Origin: Variovorax sp. WS11
GTDB taxonomy: Bacteria > Pseudomonadota > Gammaproteobacteria > Burkholderiales > Burkholderiaceae_C
Direction: 5' to 3'
Assembly (NCBI RefSeq): GCF_010499245.1
Contig: NZ_JAAGOW010000004.1
Location: forward strand, 992,001 to 1,056,000
Length of the DNA: 64,000 bases
A program made the translations under genes and the position numbers. Of this stretch, positions 44,543-52,126 are shown in pieces (positions within the stretch are counted from its first letter, which is position 1; each line of letters opens with the position of its first letter). The notes beneath the pieces are model-generated. The model saw only the letters and a program-made list of their open reading frames with translations, was not told the DNA's origin and ran no database searches.

Positions 44543-44722
44543 ATGGCAGACGACAAGACGAAAGTGGGCGGCCAGGATCGCGCCCGCATCAACGTGAACG
44601 AGGACTACGAGGTCCGCGACTGGTGCAAGAGCCTGGGCGTGAGCGAAGAAGAACTGCGCAAAGCTGTTGCCGAAGTTGGCGACCAAGCCGACAAGGTGCG
44701 CGAGTACCTCGGTAAGAAGTAG
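44543..44722 (+). CDS. DUF3606 protein
   Basis: 59 residues from ATG 44543; an in-frame ATG at 44516 would add nine residues outside the family. RINVNEDYEVRDWCKSLGVS and ELRKAVAEVGDQADKVREYL are the two conserved blocks of DUF3606, small cytosolic proteins of unknown function found mostly in proteobacteria. A GGAGAGACGA site lies upstream. Good single-frame gene. Confidence 0.85.
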   Translation: MADDKTKVGGQDRARINVNEDYEVRDWCKSLGVSEEELRKAVAEVGDQADKVREYLGKK

Positions 44723-44736
44723 CCGCGCCCTCCGCC

Positions 44737-44979
44737 ATGGGCTGCCCAATTTGCGCCTGGTCGGGCTGGGTGTGCGAGAACCACACGGATCGCCCCTCGG
44801 AGGTCACGACCAAAGGGGGCTGCGCCTGCGCAGGCGCCGCGGTGCCGTGCACCTGCAACCCTGAGGCTGTCTTCAACGGCTGGGTGGAGATATTCGCCTC
44901 CGTCGACCAGGAGCGGGTCAGCAGGTCGCCTCCAGCAGTTGACCCGCTGCGGCCCCAGACGCTGCGGGTTCGCCACTGA
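44737..44979 (+). CDS. Small cysteine-rich protein
   Basis: 80 residues from ATG 44737, 14 bp after DUF3606 and on the same strand. MGCPICAWSGWVCENHTDRP and GGCACAGAAVPCTCNPEAVF give paired Cys/His that suggest zinc binding. The last ~25 codons overlap a convergent gene and look less constrained. Probably cotranscribed with the DUF3606 gene. Function unknown. Confidence 0.6.
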   Translation: MGCPICAWSGWVCENHTDRPSEVTTKGGCACAGAAVPCTCNPEAVFNGWVEIFASVDQERVSRSPPAVDPLRPQTLRVRH

Positions 44980-45292
44980 CCTGTGCGCGATCGACCAGTT
45001 CCTTCGCCTTGTCGGCGAGCTTGTCGATAAGGGCCACGAGGCAGTCGCCGTTCCCATCGCCTGCGGTCAAGGCCACACGGGCCACGAGCTTGCCATCAGT
45101 GACCACGGCGGCGCCAACGGAGAGCTGATCGCCGACGGCGGTGAGCTCGATACGGATCACCGAGCCGCGATAGTCGAAAATCCGTGGGGAACCGGGTTGT
45201 TCATGGCGGCTCCTGGAAGATCCATGAGCCGCAGCGGGGTGGAGCGCTATTCCATGAGTCGCCTCGGCAGGCCGATTCGTAGGCAGGTGCAA
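44918..45292 (-). CDS. Hypothetical protein, start uncertain
   Basis: The coding-like part is PRIFDYRGSVIRIELTAVGD, then LSVGAAVVTDGKLVARVALT and VALIDKLADKAKELVDRAQV, ending at 44918. In this frame only a TTG at 45292 opens it. A better ATG with GGAG upstream at 45203 (MNNPVPHGF) is one frame away, and a single-base change would join MNNP to the conserved part. So either the start is TTG or the gene carries a frameshift. Family not recognised. Confidence 0.45.
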   Translation of the reverse strand: MHLPTNRPAEATHGIALHPAAAHGSSRSRHEQPGSPRIFDYRGSVIRIELTAVGDQLSVGAAVVTDGKLVARVALTAGDGNGDCLVALIDKLADKAKELVDRAQVSGEPAASGAAAGQLLEATC

Positions 45293-45306
45293 CCACTAAC
45301 GCGCGA

Positions 45307-46122
45307 TTAGAGTAGTGCGATTCCAGGCAGCGTGGGTCGACCGGCTCGATGGCCTAGAAGAGCGATGGCTCCTCGGCCAGCGGCGGCTCCTTCGGCCTGG
45401 CGCGCTCCGGCGGGCTCGGCTGCCGGGGGATCGGGGCGCCGGGGCGGCGTCGAAGATCTCAACGGGTGCAGTTTGAGCAGCTGCTGCGCCTGCTCCACGG
45501 TCCCCTCCAACCACTGGTCGAAGTCCGCCGCCTCGATCGGGATCACCGATCGCTTGTCCTGGAGCTCGAGCGGCAATACCCGCTTCGTCTTCGGGTCGAT
45601 CTCGGGCTTGTGCATGCGGCGCATGAGGGGATGCTCGTTGGCTCGCAACGTCAGCATCGTGAAGCTGTCGTGCTGGTCGCCCGTGGCCTTGTCCACCCAG
45701 ACGTTCCATAGGCCAGCCAGGCCCCAGGGCTGCCCGTCGGCGCGTCGGAAGCGCCACCACTCGCACCTTGGGAACGGCTGGTCGTGCGGACCCCAGTCCG
45801 GCTCATCGAAGCTGGCGGCCGGGATGATGCAGCGCTGGCCCCGCTTCCACGGATCCTTGTAGCTGGCCTTCTCCGCCAACTCCTCGCTGCGCGCATTGTT
45901 CGTCGGGTACTTGAGCTTCGGCTCGGTCGCGAACCAGGGGATCAGGCCCCATTGGCCCACGGCCAGCTCGCGCTCGTAGCCTGCGGCATCGCGCCGGCGG
46001 CGGATGAACGGCCCGGGCGACCGGGGGAAGATGTCGCGCACCCACGGTGGCGCCTGTCGCGCACCCACGTGCCAGAAGCGCTCGATCTCCTTGATCTCCG
46101 GGGATTCGTAGCGGTTGCACAT
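45307..46122 (-). CDS. yedK: SOS-response-associated peptidase (YedK/HMCES), C-terminal frameshift likely
   Basis: 271 residues from ATG 46122. It begins MCNRYE, placing the catalytic Cys at position 2 after Met removal, as HMCES proteins require to crosslink abasic sites in single-stranded DNA. Further blocks are QWGLIPWF, NNARSEELAEKASY, RCIIPAASFDEPDW, PWGLAGLWNVW and LRANEHPLMRRMHKPE (active-site His). Near 45467 a one-base shift would restore TPVEIFDAAP, the expected end; as read, ~55 unrelated residues follow. The catalytic region is complete. It probably forms one SOS-controlled unit with the small gene upstream. Confidence 0.85.
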   Translation of the reverse strand: MCNRYESPEIKEIERFWHVGARQAPPWVRDIFPRSPGPFIRRRRDAAGYERELAVGQWGLIPWFATEPKLKYPTNNARSEELAEKASYKDPWKRGQRCIIPAASFDEPDWGPHDQPFPRCEWWRFRRADGQPWGLAGLWNVWVDKATGDQHDSFTMLTLRANEHPLMRRMHKPEIDPKTKRVLPLELQDKRSVIPIEAADFDQWLEGTVEQAQQLLKLHPLRSSTPPRRPDPPAAEPAGARQAEGAAAGRGAIALLGHRAGRPTLPGIALL

Positions 46123-46138
46123 GTCGGAATGTAGCGGC

Positions 46139-46329
46139 TCAGAACGGCAACGGAAGCACGGGCCCGAGCCAGGCCACCGCAGCCGCGCCGGGCGGCAGCG
46201 ATCGCAGCCGCTCATCCTTCCAGAGGTCGGCCGCCACCTCTTCGAGGTGCAGGGGGTCCACGTGCGCCCCTGCTGCTGCAGCCGATGCGCGCAGGCGGCG
46301 ATCCAGATGTCAGCGGGGACGTTGTCCAT
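46139..46329 (-). pseudogene. Small SOS-cluster protein, frameshifted
   Basis: From ATG 46329 the frame reads MDNVPADIWIAACAHRLQQQ. A one-base shift in the G run near 46270 then gives AHVDPLHLEEVAADLWKDER, followed by LRSLPPGAAAVAWLGPVLPL and a stop at 46139. Both halves look like one ~63-residue helical protein. It lies between the LexA box and yedK on the same strand. The frameshift may be real decay or an assembly indel in a homopolymer. Confidence 0.5.
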
Positions 46330-46337
46330 GTCATATA

Positions 46338-46353
46338 CTGTACGTTCATACAG
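46338..46353. promoter_or_regulatory. LexA (SOS) box
   Basis: CTGTACGTTCATACAG is a perfect CTGT-N8-ACAG operator. It ends eight bases before the ATG of the minus-strand small gene leading into yedK and lies ~30 bp before the plus-strand gene, so it can control both directions. Confidence 0.85.
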
Positions 46354-46381
46354 ACTGTACATCCATCCACTATTTTCGCAT

Positions 46382-46816
46382 GTGTTCGCGATCGTTTACC
46401 GCTGCCGCCGAGAGGGGCAACCGCTGCACCGCGATGACATCGAGGCGGAGCCCGCGCATGGCGAGCTGCAGGTCTATCGCAAGGGCATGAAGCGTGTCGC
46501 CGTGCTGCTGGGCCGGGACAGGGAGAGCTACGTGCTTCCGCTGCTCGACAAGGTGAAGCTGCTCGCGATCAACGAGCGCGGCGTGCTGCTCACCGGCATC
46601 GAGATCTACCCGACCCGCGGCGCCAAAGGCACCGGCCCCATGTTCCCGCAGACCTGGTGGTGCGAGCTGAGTCCGAAGGGACGGCCAGCCGCCGCAGACC
46701 CTGCGGAGTCGCGCCGGCGGGAGCGTGAGCGCCAAGCTCGCGACATTGGCAGCGCGCTCGTGCGCCGGCCGACCAGGCGCGGCGGCCCGTACGAGCCACC
46801 CGCAGAAATCACATGA
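46382..46816 (+). CDS. Hypothetical SOS-associated protein
   Basis: About 144 residues from a GTG at 46382; an ATG at 46331 is in frame, but the LexA box lies within its first codons. Coding blocks are FAIVYRCRREGQPLHRDDIE, GMKRVAVLLGRDRESYVLP, VKLLAINERGVLLTGIEIYP and QTWWCELSP. The tail is basic. No signal or membrane segment; family not recognised. Divergent from yedK across a shared LexA operator, so DNA-damage induction is likely. The stop overlaps a following ATG (ATGA). Confidence 0.6.
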   Translation: MFAIVYRCRREGQPLHRDDIEAEPAHGELQVYRKGMKRVAVLLGRDRESYVLPLLDKVKLLAINERGVLLTGIEIYPTRGAKGTGPMFPQTWWCELSPKGRPAAADPAESRRRERERQARDIGSALVRRPTRRGGPYEPPAEIT

Positions 46817-47005
46817 GCCAGCTCGACCTGCTGACCGCCTGCCCTAGAAGGCCGCGGCCATCGCACGCGGTGCGTGATGGGAGCGAGGAAGGATGTTGTC
46901 GCGTATGACGGCATCTACTGCCCGAGGCACGGCCCGGTCGATGCGGCGAACGCGCCGTCACCCGATTTCGACCACCGCACGAGCGTCGCGTCCGGCGTTG
47001 CTTGA
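46813..47005 (+). pseudogene. Small Cys-His protein, frameshifted
   Basis: ATG 46813 overlaps the stop of the gene before it. MSQLDLLTACP is followed in another frame by KDVVAYDGIYCPRHGPVDAA and a stop at 47003-47005. The CPRHG motif suggests a small zinc-binding protein whose frame has been broken around 46850-46880. The 3' end overlaps the convergent phosphoesterase gene. Confidence 0.35.
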
Positions 47006-48456
47006 TAGGGCTTGACCCAGATGGCGTTGTAGCAAGCGGGCAGGTCCTCCGGCTGAAGGTCCAGGACCGTCCGTCCGGCCATCTCGGGTTTCGCCAGGAT
47101 GGCCGCGATCTGGGGCGGCGACGCCACGCGCTGGAACGCGCCCGTGTTGGCGTGCTTCAGGGTGACCGAGCCACCCTTCATCTCGCCCAGCGACAGGGGC
47201 GTCGGCTCGAACGCACTGTGCGTGTGTGCAAACACGTACAGCGCCACCGGCCCCGGCCTGCGCGGGAGGCGGGGCAATTCCTGTGTCAGATACATGACCT
47301 CCAGTTTTTCCCTGCCGAGGGCCCAGTTCTTGTAGATGGCGCCGAGCTGTCCGGTGGTGGGGCACTCGGTCGCGCCCTCGATCTTCGACTTCGTGATGCA
47401 GATCGCATCGATGTCCTCCTCGCTGAGTGCCTTCGGATCGAATTCCAGCCCACCATTGGCCAGCGCCTCGGTCGCTGCGGCATACAGCTCGGGCTGCTTC
47501 TTCAGGGCCTCGACGAAGAACGCAGGCGGCTGCTCCTTCACCTTGGTGTGGTCCCATACCGGGGCCTTGCCCGGGTCTCCCAGGAGGATGCCCGCTTGCC
47601 GTGTGGATTGCTGCCAGAGAAGGAACCGGAACAGCTTCCGCATCGCAACCACCTTCTGCGAACGGTTGGCCTGCTCGAGTGCGTAGTTGATGCCGGTCAT
47701 CTCGTCCGAGAGGTTGTCGACGATCGGGAAGACGAACTCGTACTGGTTGTAGAACTGTTGGACCATGTTCTCGCCCCAGGGCTTGCGCAGGCGCTGGACG
47801 CCGTCGTTCGTGACGAAGGGCGCGGGCCAGTCCTTGAACGTGTTCAGGTCGTCGAACTGGTGGCCGTGGTCCGACAAGATCGCCCCGTCCGCACTGATCC
47901 AGTAGCCGGCCCGCATCACCGACACGGGCTGGCCTTGGAAGGGGCGCAGCAGGCGCGCGCGCACCTTGGGGAACAGGAGCGCCGCATCGTGGTTCCCGGG
48001 AATGAAGAACACGCGATTGCGCCCCTTGCCCGCAAACCGCCGGACAGCATCGACGAAATCCGGATGCGCATTCAGCACGTGCTCGAATCGCGCCAGCGCC
48101 TCGTCCTCGGTGCACCCTCTCTCGGAATGGGCTTCATTGCAATCGTCGATCCTGCACTGCGGGTTGGAGAAATCGCCCGAGCAGACCATGGTCGGCGATT
48201 GCCACAACTCGAAGGTGTCTCCGACGAAAACCATGTCGGTGCCGGGGCCCGGCTGGCCGCCTGCCCAGTCGAGGAACGAATCGAAGTCCGCCTGCCAGCG
48301 GAAGTCCTCGACCTGCTTCCACTTCTTGCCTTCCTTGCCGGCGCCGACGTGCAGATCGCTGACGAAGAACACATGGCGATCGCTCGCCGCCCATGCCGGT
48401 GCCAGGCACAGCATCATCGCCAGAAGGGCCAGCCAGCGCAGCAGGTTCGTCATCAT
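46915..48456 (-). CDS. Exported calcineurin-like metallophosphoesterase
   Basis: 513 residues from ATG 48456 (a second ATG follows). Sec signal peptide LLRWLALLAMMLCLAPAWAA. The metal site is complete: VFFVSDLHVGAG (DxH), MVFVGDTFELW (GDxx), FFIPGNHDAALL (GNHD), LSDHGHQFDD (GHxH) and YVFAHTHSAFEP (final His). A long cysteine-containing insert (MVCSGDFSNPQCRIDDCNEA) follows the second motif. Such enzymes cleave phosphoesters; substrate unknown. It overlaps the end of the CHAT-domain gene by four bases, so the two are translated as a coupled pair, and both products face the periplasm. Confidence 0.9.
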   Translation of the reverse strand: MMTNLLRWLALLAMMLCLAPAWAASDRHVFFVSDLHVGAGKEGKKWKQVEDFRWQADFDSFLDWAGGQPGPGTDMVFVGDTFELWQSPTMVCSGDFSNPQCRIDDCNEAHSERGCTEDEALARFEHVLNAHPDFVDAVRRFAGKGRNRVFFIPGNHDAALLFPKVRARLLRPFQGQPVSVMRAGYWISADGAILSDHGHQFDDLNTFKDWPAPFVTNDGVQRLRKPWGENMVQQFYNQYEFVFPIVDNLSDEMTGINYALEQANRSQKVVAMRKLFRFLLWQQSTRQAGILLGDPGKAPVWDHTKVKEQPPAFFVEALKKQPELYAAATEALANGGLEFDPKALSEEDIDAICITKSKIEGATECPTTGQLGAIYKNWALGREKLEVMYLTQELPRLPRRPGPVALYVFAHTHSAFEPTPLSLGEMKGGSVTLKHANTGAFQRVASPPQIAAILAKPEMAGRTVLDLQPEDLPACYNAIWVKPYQATPDATLVRWSKSGDGAFAASTGPCLGQ

Positions 48457-50915
48457 GTGGGTTGGTCCTCGTCGTTGTCGATGGGCGTTGCGGTGGCCGG
48501 CAGCAGGACCGGCGCGCCTCCCGGGTTGGGCGCGCAGATATGCTGGAACGGGTTGCCGATCAGCAGGTACTTGAGCGCCGAGCCGGTGTAGTTGAAGAGC
48601 CCCGGCTTGTCCCCGGTTTTGGCGAACAGGCAGCGCGTGGTCAGCGCATGCGCCTGGCCAATGGTCAGGTCGTCCTGATGCTCCGCGAGCACCGAAGACA
48701 TGCACACCAAGTAGTCCCCGGCCAGGTCGCCGCCGATGGGTGAGGTCGTCGCCACGATGGCCGCGACGCGGCGTTCTGCCAGCGATCCGATCGGCGTGCC
48801 GACGTCGATCTCGTCCATGGCTGTGTCGCACGCATTCAGGATCGCAATCGAAGAGCCCTGGAAGTTGCGCCGGATGCCGCCCGGCCCGATTCCGGCCGTG
48901 TTCTTCGCCAGCGAGAGGGAGCCGCTTGCGTGATGACCGAGGTAACTCAGCACGAAGGGCAGGTTCTTCGAACGCTCGTCCGGCGCGAAAAGCCACGTCT
49001 TCAGCGGTGAGAGCTCCAGCGTCTGCAGCTGAACGTGCGTTTGCCAGCCCGCTGCCATCGGCTTGAGTCCGTCGAGCGCCTTGATGAGTGCCTCATCCTT
49101 GAGCTGCGTCGATGCGGGCAGCGCCAGATACCAGTCGCGCGGGCACGGGCGGCTGGCGCTGTAGTCCTGGTCGGTCAGGCTCAACGACAGCGCGAACCGT
49201 TCGCCCAGGTAGATGGGCGTCTGCCCGGGCTCCTTGGCGATGCCCATGGCACCGATCGGCAGGACTGGAGCCGCGTGCTTGCGCTTGAGGCCATCCTTGA
49301 CGATCTGGACCACCATCGACGGTGGCAGCTTCGCGGCAGGATCGTTGGCGGTGTCGACGATGATCTGCCTGGCCTTCGCCGCCCTTCGACTGTTTTCCTT
49401 GGCATCCCGCAGTGTGAACGCGCCTTCTTCGACGTCGTCGAACGGATTGAACAGCGTGCTCCCGAACTCGGCGCCTTTCTCCAGCAGTGCCTGCGCATTG
49501 GCGTTGTCGCCGATAGTCTCTCGATAGCCCTTCGAGGCCCTTTGCAGCGCTGTCAGGTCGTATTTGCTGATCCAGGTGGTGACGTCGTAGTCGCCGCCCT
49601 CCTTCAACGCAGGCGAACCGGTCTTCCGGTGGTAGAGCTTGGCTGTCAGGCTGGTATAGGCGGTGCCCTCGGCCTCCCCTCCGAGGGCGTCGAGCACCAG
49701 CACAAGATCGGCAGGAGGCGCGCCGGCGGGACGAAAGTAGCCTTGTGGGCTTGCATCGACCGCGACGCTGTTCGGCCACGGCACCCCCGACTTGAGGCTG
49801 ATCACCATCGACTGCACCGGCAGTGCCGTGCGCTTGTCGACGATGGTCACGCTGGCCTGGTGCGTTCCTGCGACCAGGATGCGGAAGTCGAAGCCGAACT
49901 CCGCAATCGTGGCTTTCTGGATCTCCGCGTCCGTCACGGTGGTTGTGCCGGCAGCACTGGCGTAGCCCGATGACCGGATGCCGTCGAGGTCGATGGTCAT
50001 CCCCAGGCGCCTGGCATTCATCGGGATCCGCAGCCGCTGTTCGTCCGACGGCGTGATCAGCACATCCAGCTCGAGCAGCTTGCGCGAGCTTTCGGCCAGC
50101 GCAGCCTCGAGCGTTTCCTTCAACGCGGGGGATGCGCTCACCACGGCCACGCCTCCAAGGACAGTCGACAGGTCGAGCGTCGACAACCGCAGATTCAGAT
50201 GATGAAGGGCTTGCAGGTCGAGTTCGCCCGTTTCAGGCCGCGGCCTGGCTCCCTGGGTCGCTGGCGCGGCAGGTGTCGCAGCAACAGGCGGCGAAGGACG
50301 CGTGAGCCAGTAGTTCCACACGACGGGTTCGTTGTCGCTCGCACCGGGCGTTGCGGTGGGTGTCTGCGTTTGATCCTGGGAGGCCACCGATGCCGTGCCG
50401 GTGTCTGGCAGCACCAGTGCGGCGGGCGGCGGTGGCGCCACTGCCGCCATCCATGTCTCGCGCTCGTCGGTGGCTGCCGCCCGGGCCACCGCACGCTCTG
50501 TCTGGCGGGCACGCGCCTGCTCAAATGCTCTTGCTTGCGCGGCACGCCGCGCCACGGCTTCCGGTGCCGGGCCGACGGCCGCAACAGGCGGCGGCGCGGG
50601 CGCGAGGTCCCGCGGCGGCTGGGTGGTAGTGCCAGGAACCGAGGTCGGCGGCGATGGCAGCGTCTGGGTCGCTGGCCCGGTGGGGCGCGGGGCAGTGGAG
50701 CCGGTGTCGCGATCGGGCGCGCCGCGCGACGCCAGCTCGGCCTCGTCCTTGTCGCGCTCTGCAACCGGAGGCCCCGCAGTTTCCGGTGGCTTCTGCCCTG
50801 GAATGATCTGCGGCACGAACAGAAACAGGCCGATCACCAGCAACGCAACAGCCCCGAGCAAAAGCAGTGCGTTCGGTGGATGCAGATTCTTGACCTTGGG
50901 AATTGCGATGGACAT
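48453..50915 (-). CDS. Membrane-anchored CHAT-domain (caspase-like) protein
   Basis: 820 residues from ATG 50915 with AGGGGGAAAAG upstream. One membrane helix near the start (LLLLGAVALLVIGLFLFVP) is followed by ~160 residues of Pro/Ala/Thr-rich linker and then a folded region. The last ~230 residues resemble CHAT peptidases: FVLSYLGHHASGSLSL with the catalytic-type His (H661 or H662), SIAILNACDTAMDE with Cys696, and the conserved LAERRVAAIVATTSPIGG and LKYLLIGNP. With a short basic start before the helix, the main part should be periplasmic. It is the first gene of the coupled operon with the phosphoesterase. Protease activity is inferred from the dyad; substrate unknown. Confidence 0.8.
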   Translation of the reverse strand: MSIAIPKVKNLHPPNALLLLGAVALLVIGLFLFVPQIIPGQKPPETAGPPVAERDKDEAELASRGAPDRDTGSTAPRPTGPATQTLPSPPTSVPGTTTQPPRDLAPAPPPVAAVGPAPEAVARRAAQARAFEQARARQTERAVARAAATDERETWMAAVAPPPPAALVLPDTGTASVASQDQTQTPTATPGASDNEPVVWNYWLTRPSPPVAATPAAPATQGARPRPETGELDLQALHHLNLRLSTLDLSTVLGGVAVVSASPALKETLEAALAESSRKLLELDVLITPSDEQRLRIPMNARRLGMTIDLDGIRSSGYASAAGTTTVTDAEIQKATIAEFGFDFRILVAGTHQASVTIVDKRTALPVQSMVISLKSGVPWPNSVAVDASPQGYFRPAGAPPADLVLVLDALGGEAEGTAYTSLTAKLYHRKTGSPALKEGGDYDVTTWISKYDLTALQRASKGYRETIGDNANAQALLEKGAEFGSTLFNPFDDVEEGAFTLRDAKENSRRAAKARQIIVDTANDPAAKLPPSMVVQIVKDGLKRKHAAPVLPIGAMGIAKEPGQTPIYLGERFALSLSLTDQDYSASRPCPRDWYLALPASTQLKDEALIKALDGLKPMAAGWQTHVQLQTLELSPLKTWLFAPDERSKNLPFVLSYLGHHASGSLSLAKNTAGIGPGGIRRNFQGSSIAILNACDTAMDEIDVGTPIGSLAERRVAAIVATTSPIGGDLAGDYLVCMSSVLAEHQDDLTIGQAHALTTRCLFAKTGDKPGLFNYTGSALKYLLIGNPFQHICAPNPGGAPVLLPATATPIDNDEDQPT

Positions 50916-51575
50916 TCTTTTCCCCCTCGGCAGCGACGTCCCGCGTCGCTGCCCGATGCTAGCAAGCAAGCGGGCCCGTGTCCTCCTTCGTTTGAAGGGG
51001 TGAGCCGCGTTCCAGCTATCCCGCCGCTACGATCACATGCGCCTGGCTCTTGCCGGCCACTGGACCTTCGCCATGACGGCTGGCGATCGCCTCCGTCGCG
51101 AGGTCCGTCGCGAACTGAAGCAGGCTGGCATCGCGCGCCTCGATCTCGCGGAGCGCCACTTCCCGCCTTCAACAGCGGTCATTGCGTAGGTTGAGTTCTG
51201 AGCTAGTTCGGCCACGACAACTGCGATGTCCGCAATCCGATCCAGTCCGGTCGTTCGCGCCACGCGAGCGACAGAGATTCAATGACCGCGAATCGGCTTA
51301 GACCGTGCGCATGACGTTCCCGTGCCAGCGGCGGCAATCGCTGCGAAGCAGGCTGTCGCGCGCCATCATTCACGGGCAACTGCCCTCCCCACATACTGCA
51401 TTGCCAACCCCTCACGCTGGGAGCCGCAGACCCGCATCACCGGTCATCTCACAATGGGCGGGCATGTTCACGATGACGGCGGGCGGTCGTGGCGTGGCGG
51501 TGGTGGCGGTGGCAGCGGGGCCTGCACCCGCACCTCCCAGCCGAGCTCCGCGCCCCTGCTAACGCCCTGTCCGGC
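50916..51575. other. Gap upstream of the CHAT operon
   Basis: Holds the promoter of the CHAT operon near its left end and a possible gene scrap at 51016-51159. Other frames (51203-51579) are low-complexity and unsupported. Confidence 0.45.
51016..51159 (-). pseudogene. Scrap of an unidentified gene
   Basis: A minus-strand frame from GTG 51159 reads ALREIEARDASLLQFATDLA, then TEAIASRHGEGPVAGKSQAH and VIVAAG with a stop at 51016. It looks coding, and the GGCGGGAA before GTG could be a ribosome site, but there is no family match and 47 residues is short. Confidence 0.3.
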
Positions 51576-51887
51576 TTAGAACGCGCTAAACACCGCCGAG
51601 TTGGCCGCAGCCTGCCCCTGAGCGTTTTCGAGCGCCCGGATCATGCCGCGCAGGCGCTCGCACTCGCGCTCGAGCGAGGTGATCCAGGCGCGGGCGTGCT
51701 GGGCTTCGTTGACGGCCTGCGCGTTGAGGGTGGAGAGCCCCCAGCGGCTCTCGAACCACAGCGTTAGATAAACCGCGCGCGGGGCGTTGCCGCTGGCCGC
51801 GTAGCGCTGCAGGGTGCGCAGGCTCACGCCCAGATGGTGGGCGATCTTCTTGCGCGGCTCGGTTTGGTCGGCCAGCAGAAAGTCCAA
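51576..51887 (-). CDS. DUF3653 phage-type helix-turn-helix protein
   Basis: 103 residues from ATG 51887. KKIAHHLGVSLRTLQRYAAS is a helix-turn-helix, followed by GNAPRAVYLTLWFESRWGLS and a helical tail (RAWITSLERECERLRGMIRA). This matches DUF3653, small phage-related DNA-binding proteins. The upstream ~200 bp contain a structured region partly duplicated at 15.1-15.3 kb. Likely autoregulatory, by analogy with small phage repressors. Confidence 0.75.
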   Translation of the reverse strand: MDFLLADQTEPRKKIAHHLGVSLRTLQRYAASGNAPRAVYLTLWFESRWGLSTLNAQAVNEAQHARAWITSLERECERLRGMIRALENAQGQAAANSAVFSAF

Positions 51888-52085
51888 TGGCGGCAGTCGT
51901 GCAGTCGTGCGAACGAGGGCGCGAGGAAGGGCATGGCAAGGCTCCAGCGAGGGGTGACGTGCGCGAAGGCCGGCGGCGCCGGCCTTGCAAGGCCATGTCA
52001 GTTTGTCGCGGTGAGGTGGCGCCCTCTTCTGCCCTGCCGTTCGGGCTTTTCAGGCTCCATGGGGCCATTGACATAACGGCGAATG
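51870..52085. repeat. Upstream region of the DUF3653 gene, duplicated at 15.1-15.3 kb
   Basis: Contains GAAGGCCGG-CGGCGCC-GGCCTTG-type inverted sequence at about 51968-51990 and ends near GGGGCCATTGACATAACGG. See 15119-15310 for the diverged second copy. Confidence 0.45.
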
Positions 52086-52126
52086 GCGGGCCCGCGATCT
52101 GTCGCTGTTGAGACAATACGGCCGTC

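Noticed and set aside
47002..48591. 529-codon plus-strand frame over the phosphoesterase gene
   Set aside because: No family match; the minus strand carries a complete metallophosphoesterase with signal peptide.
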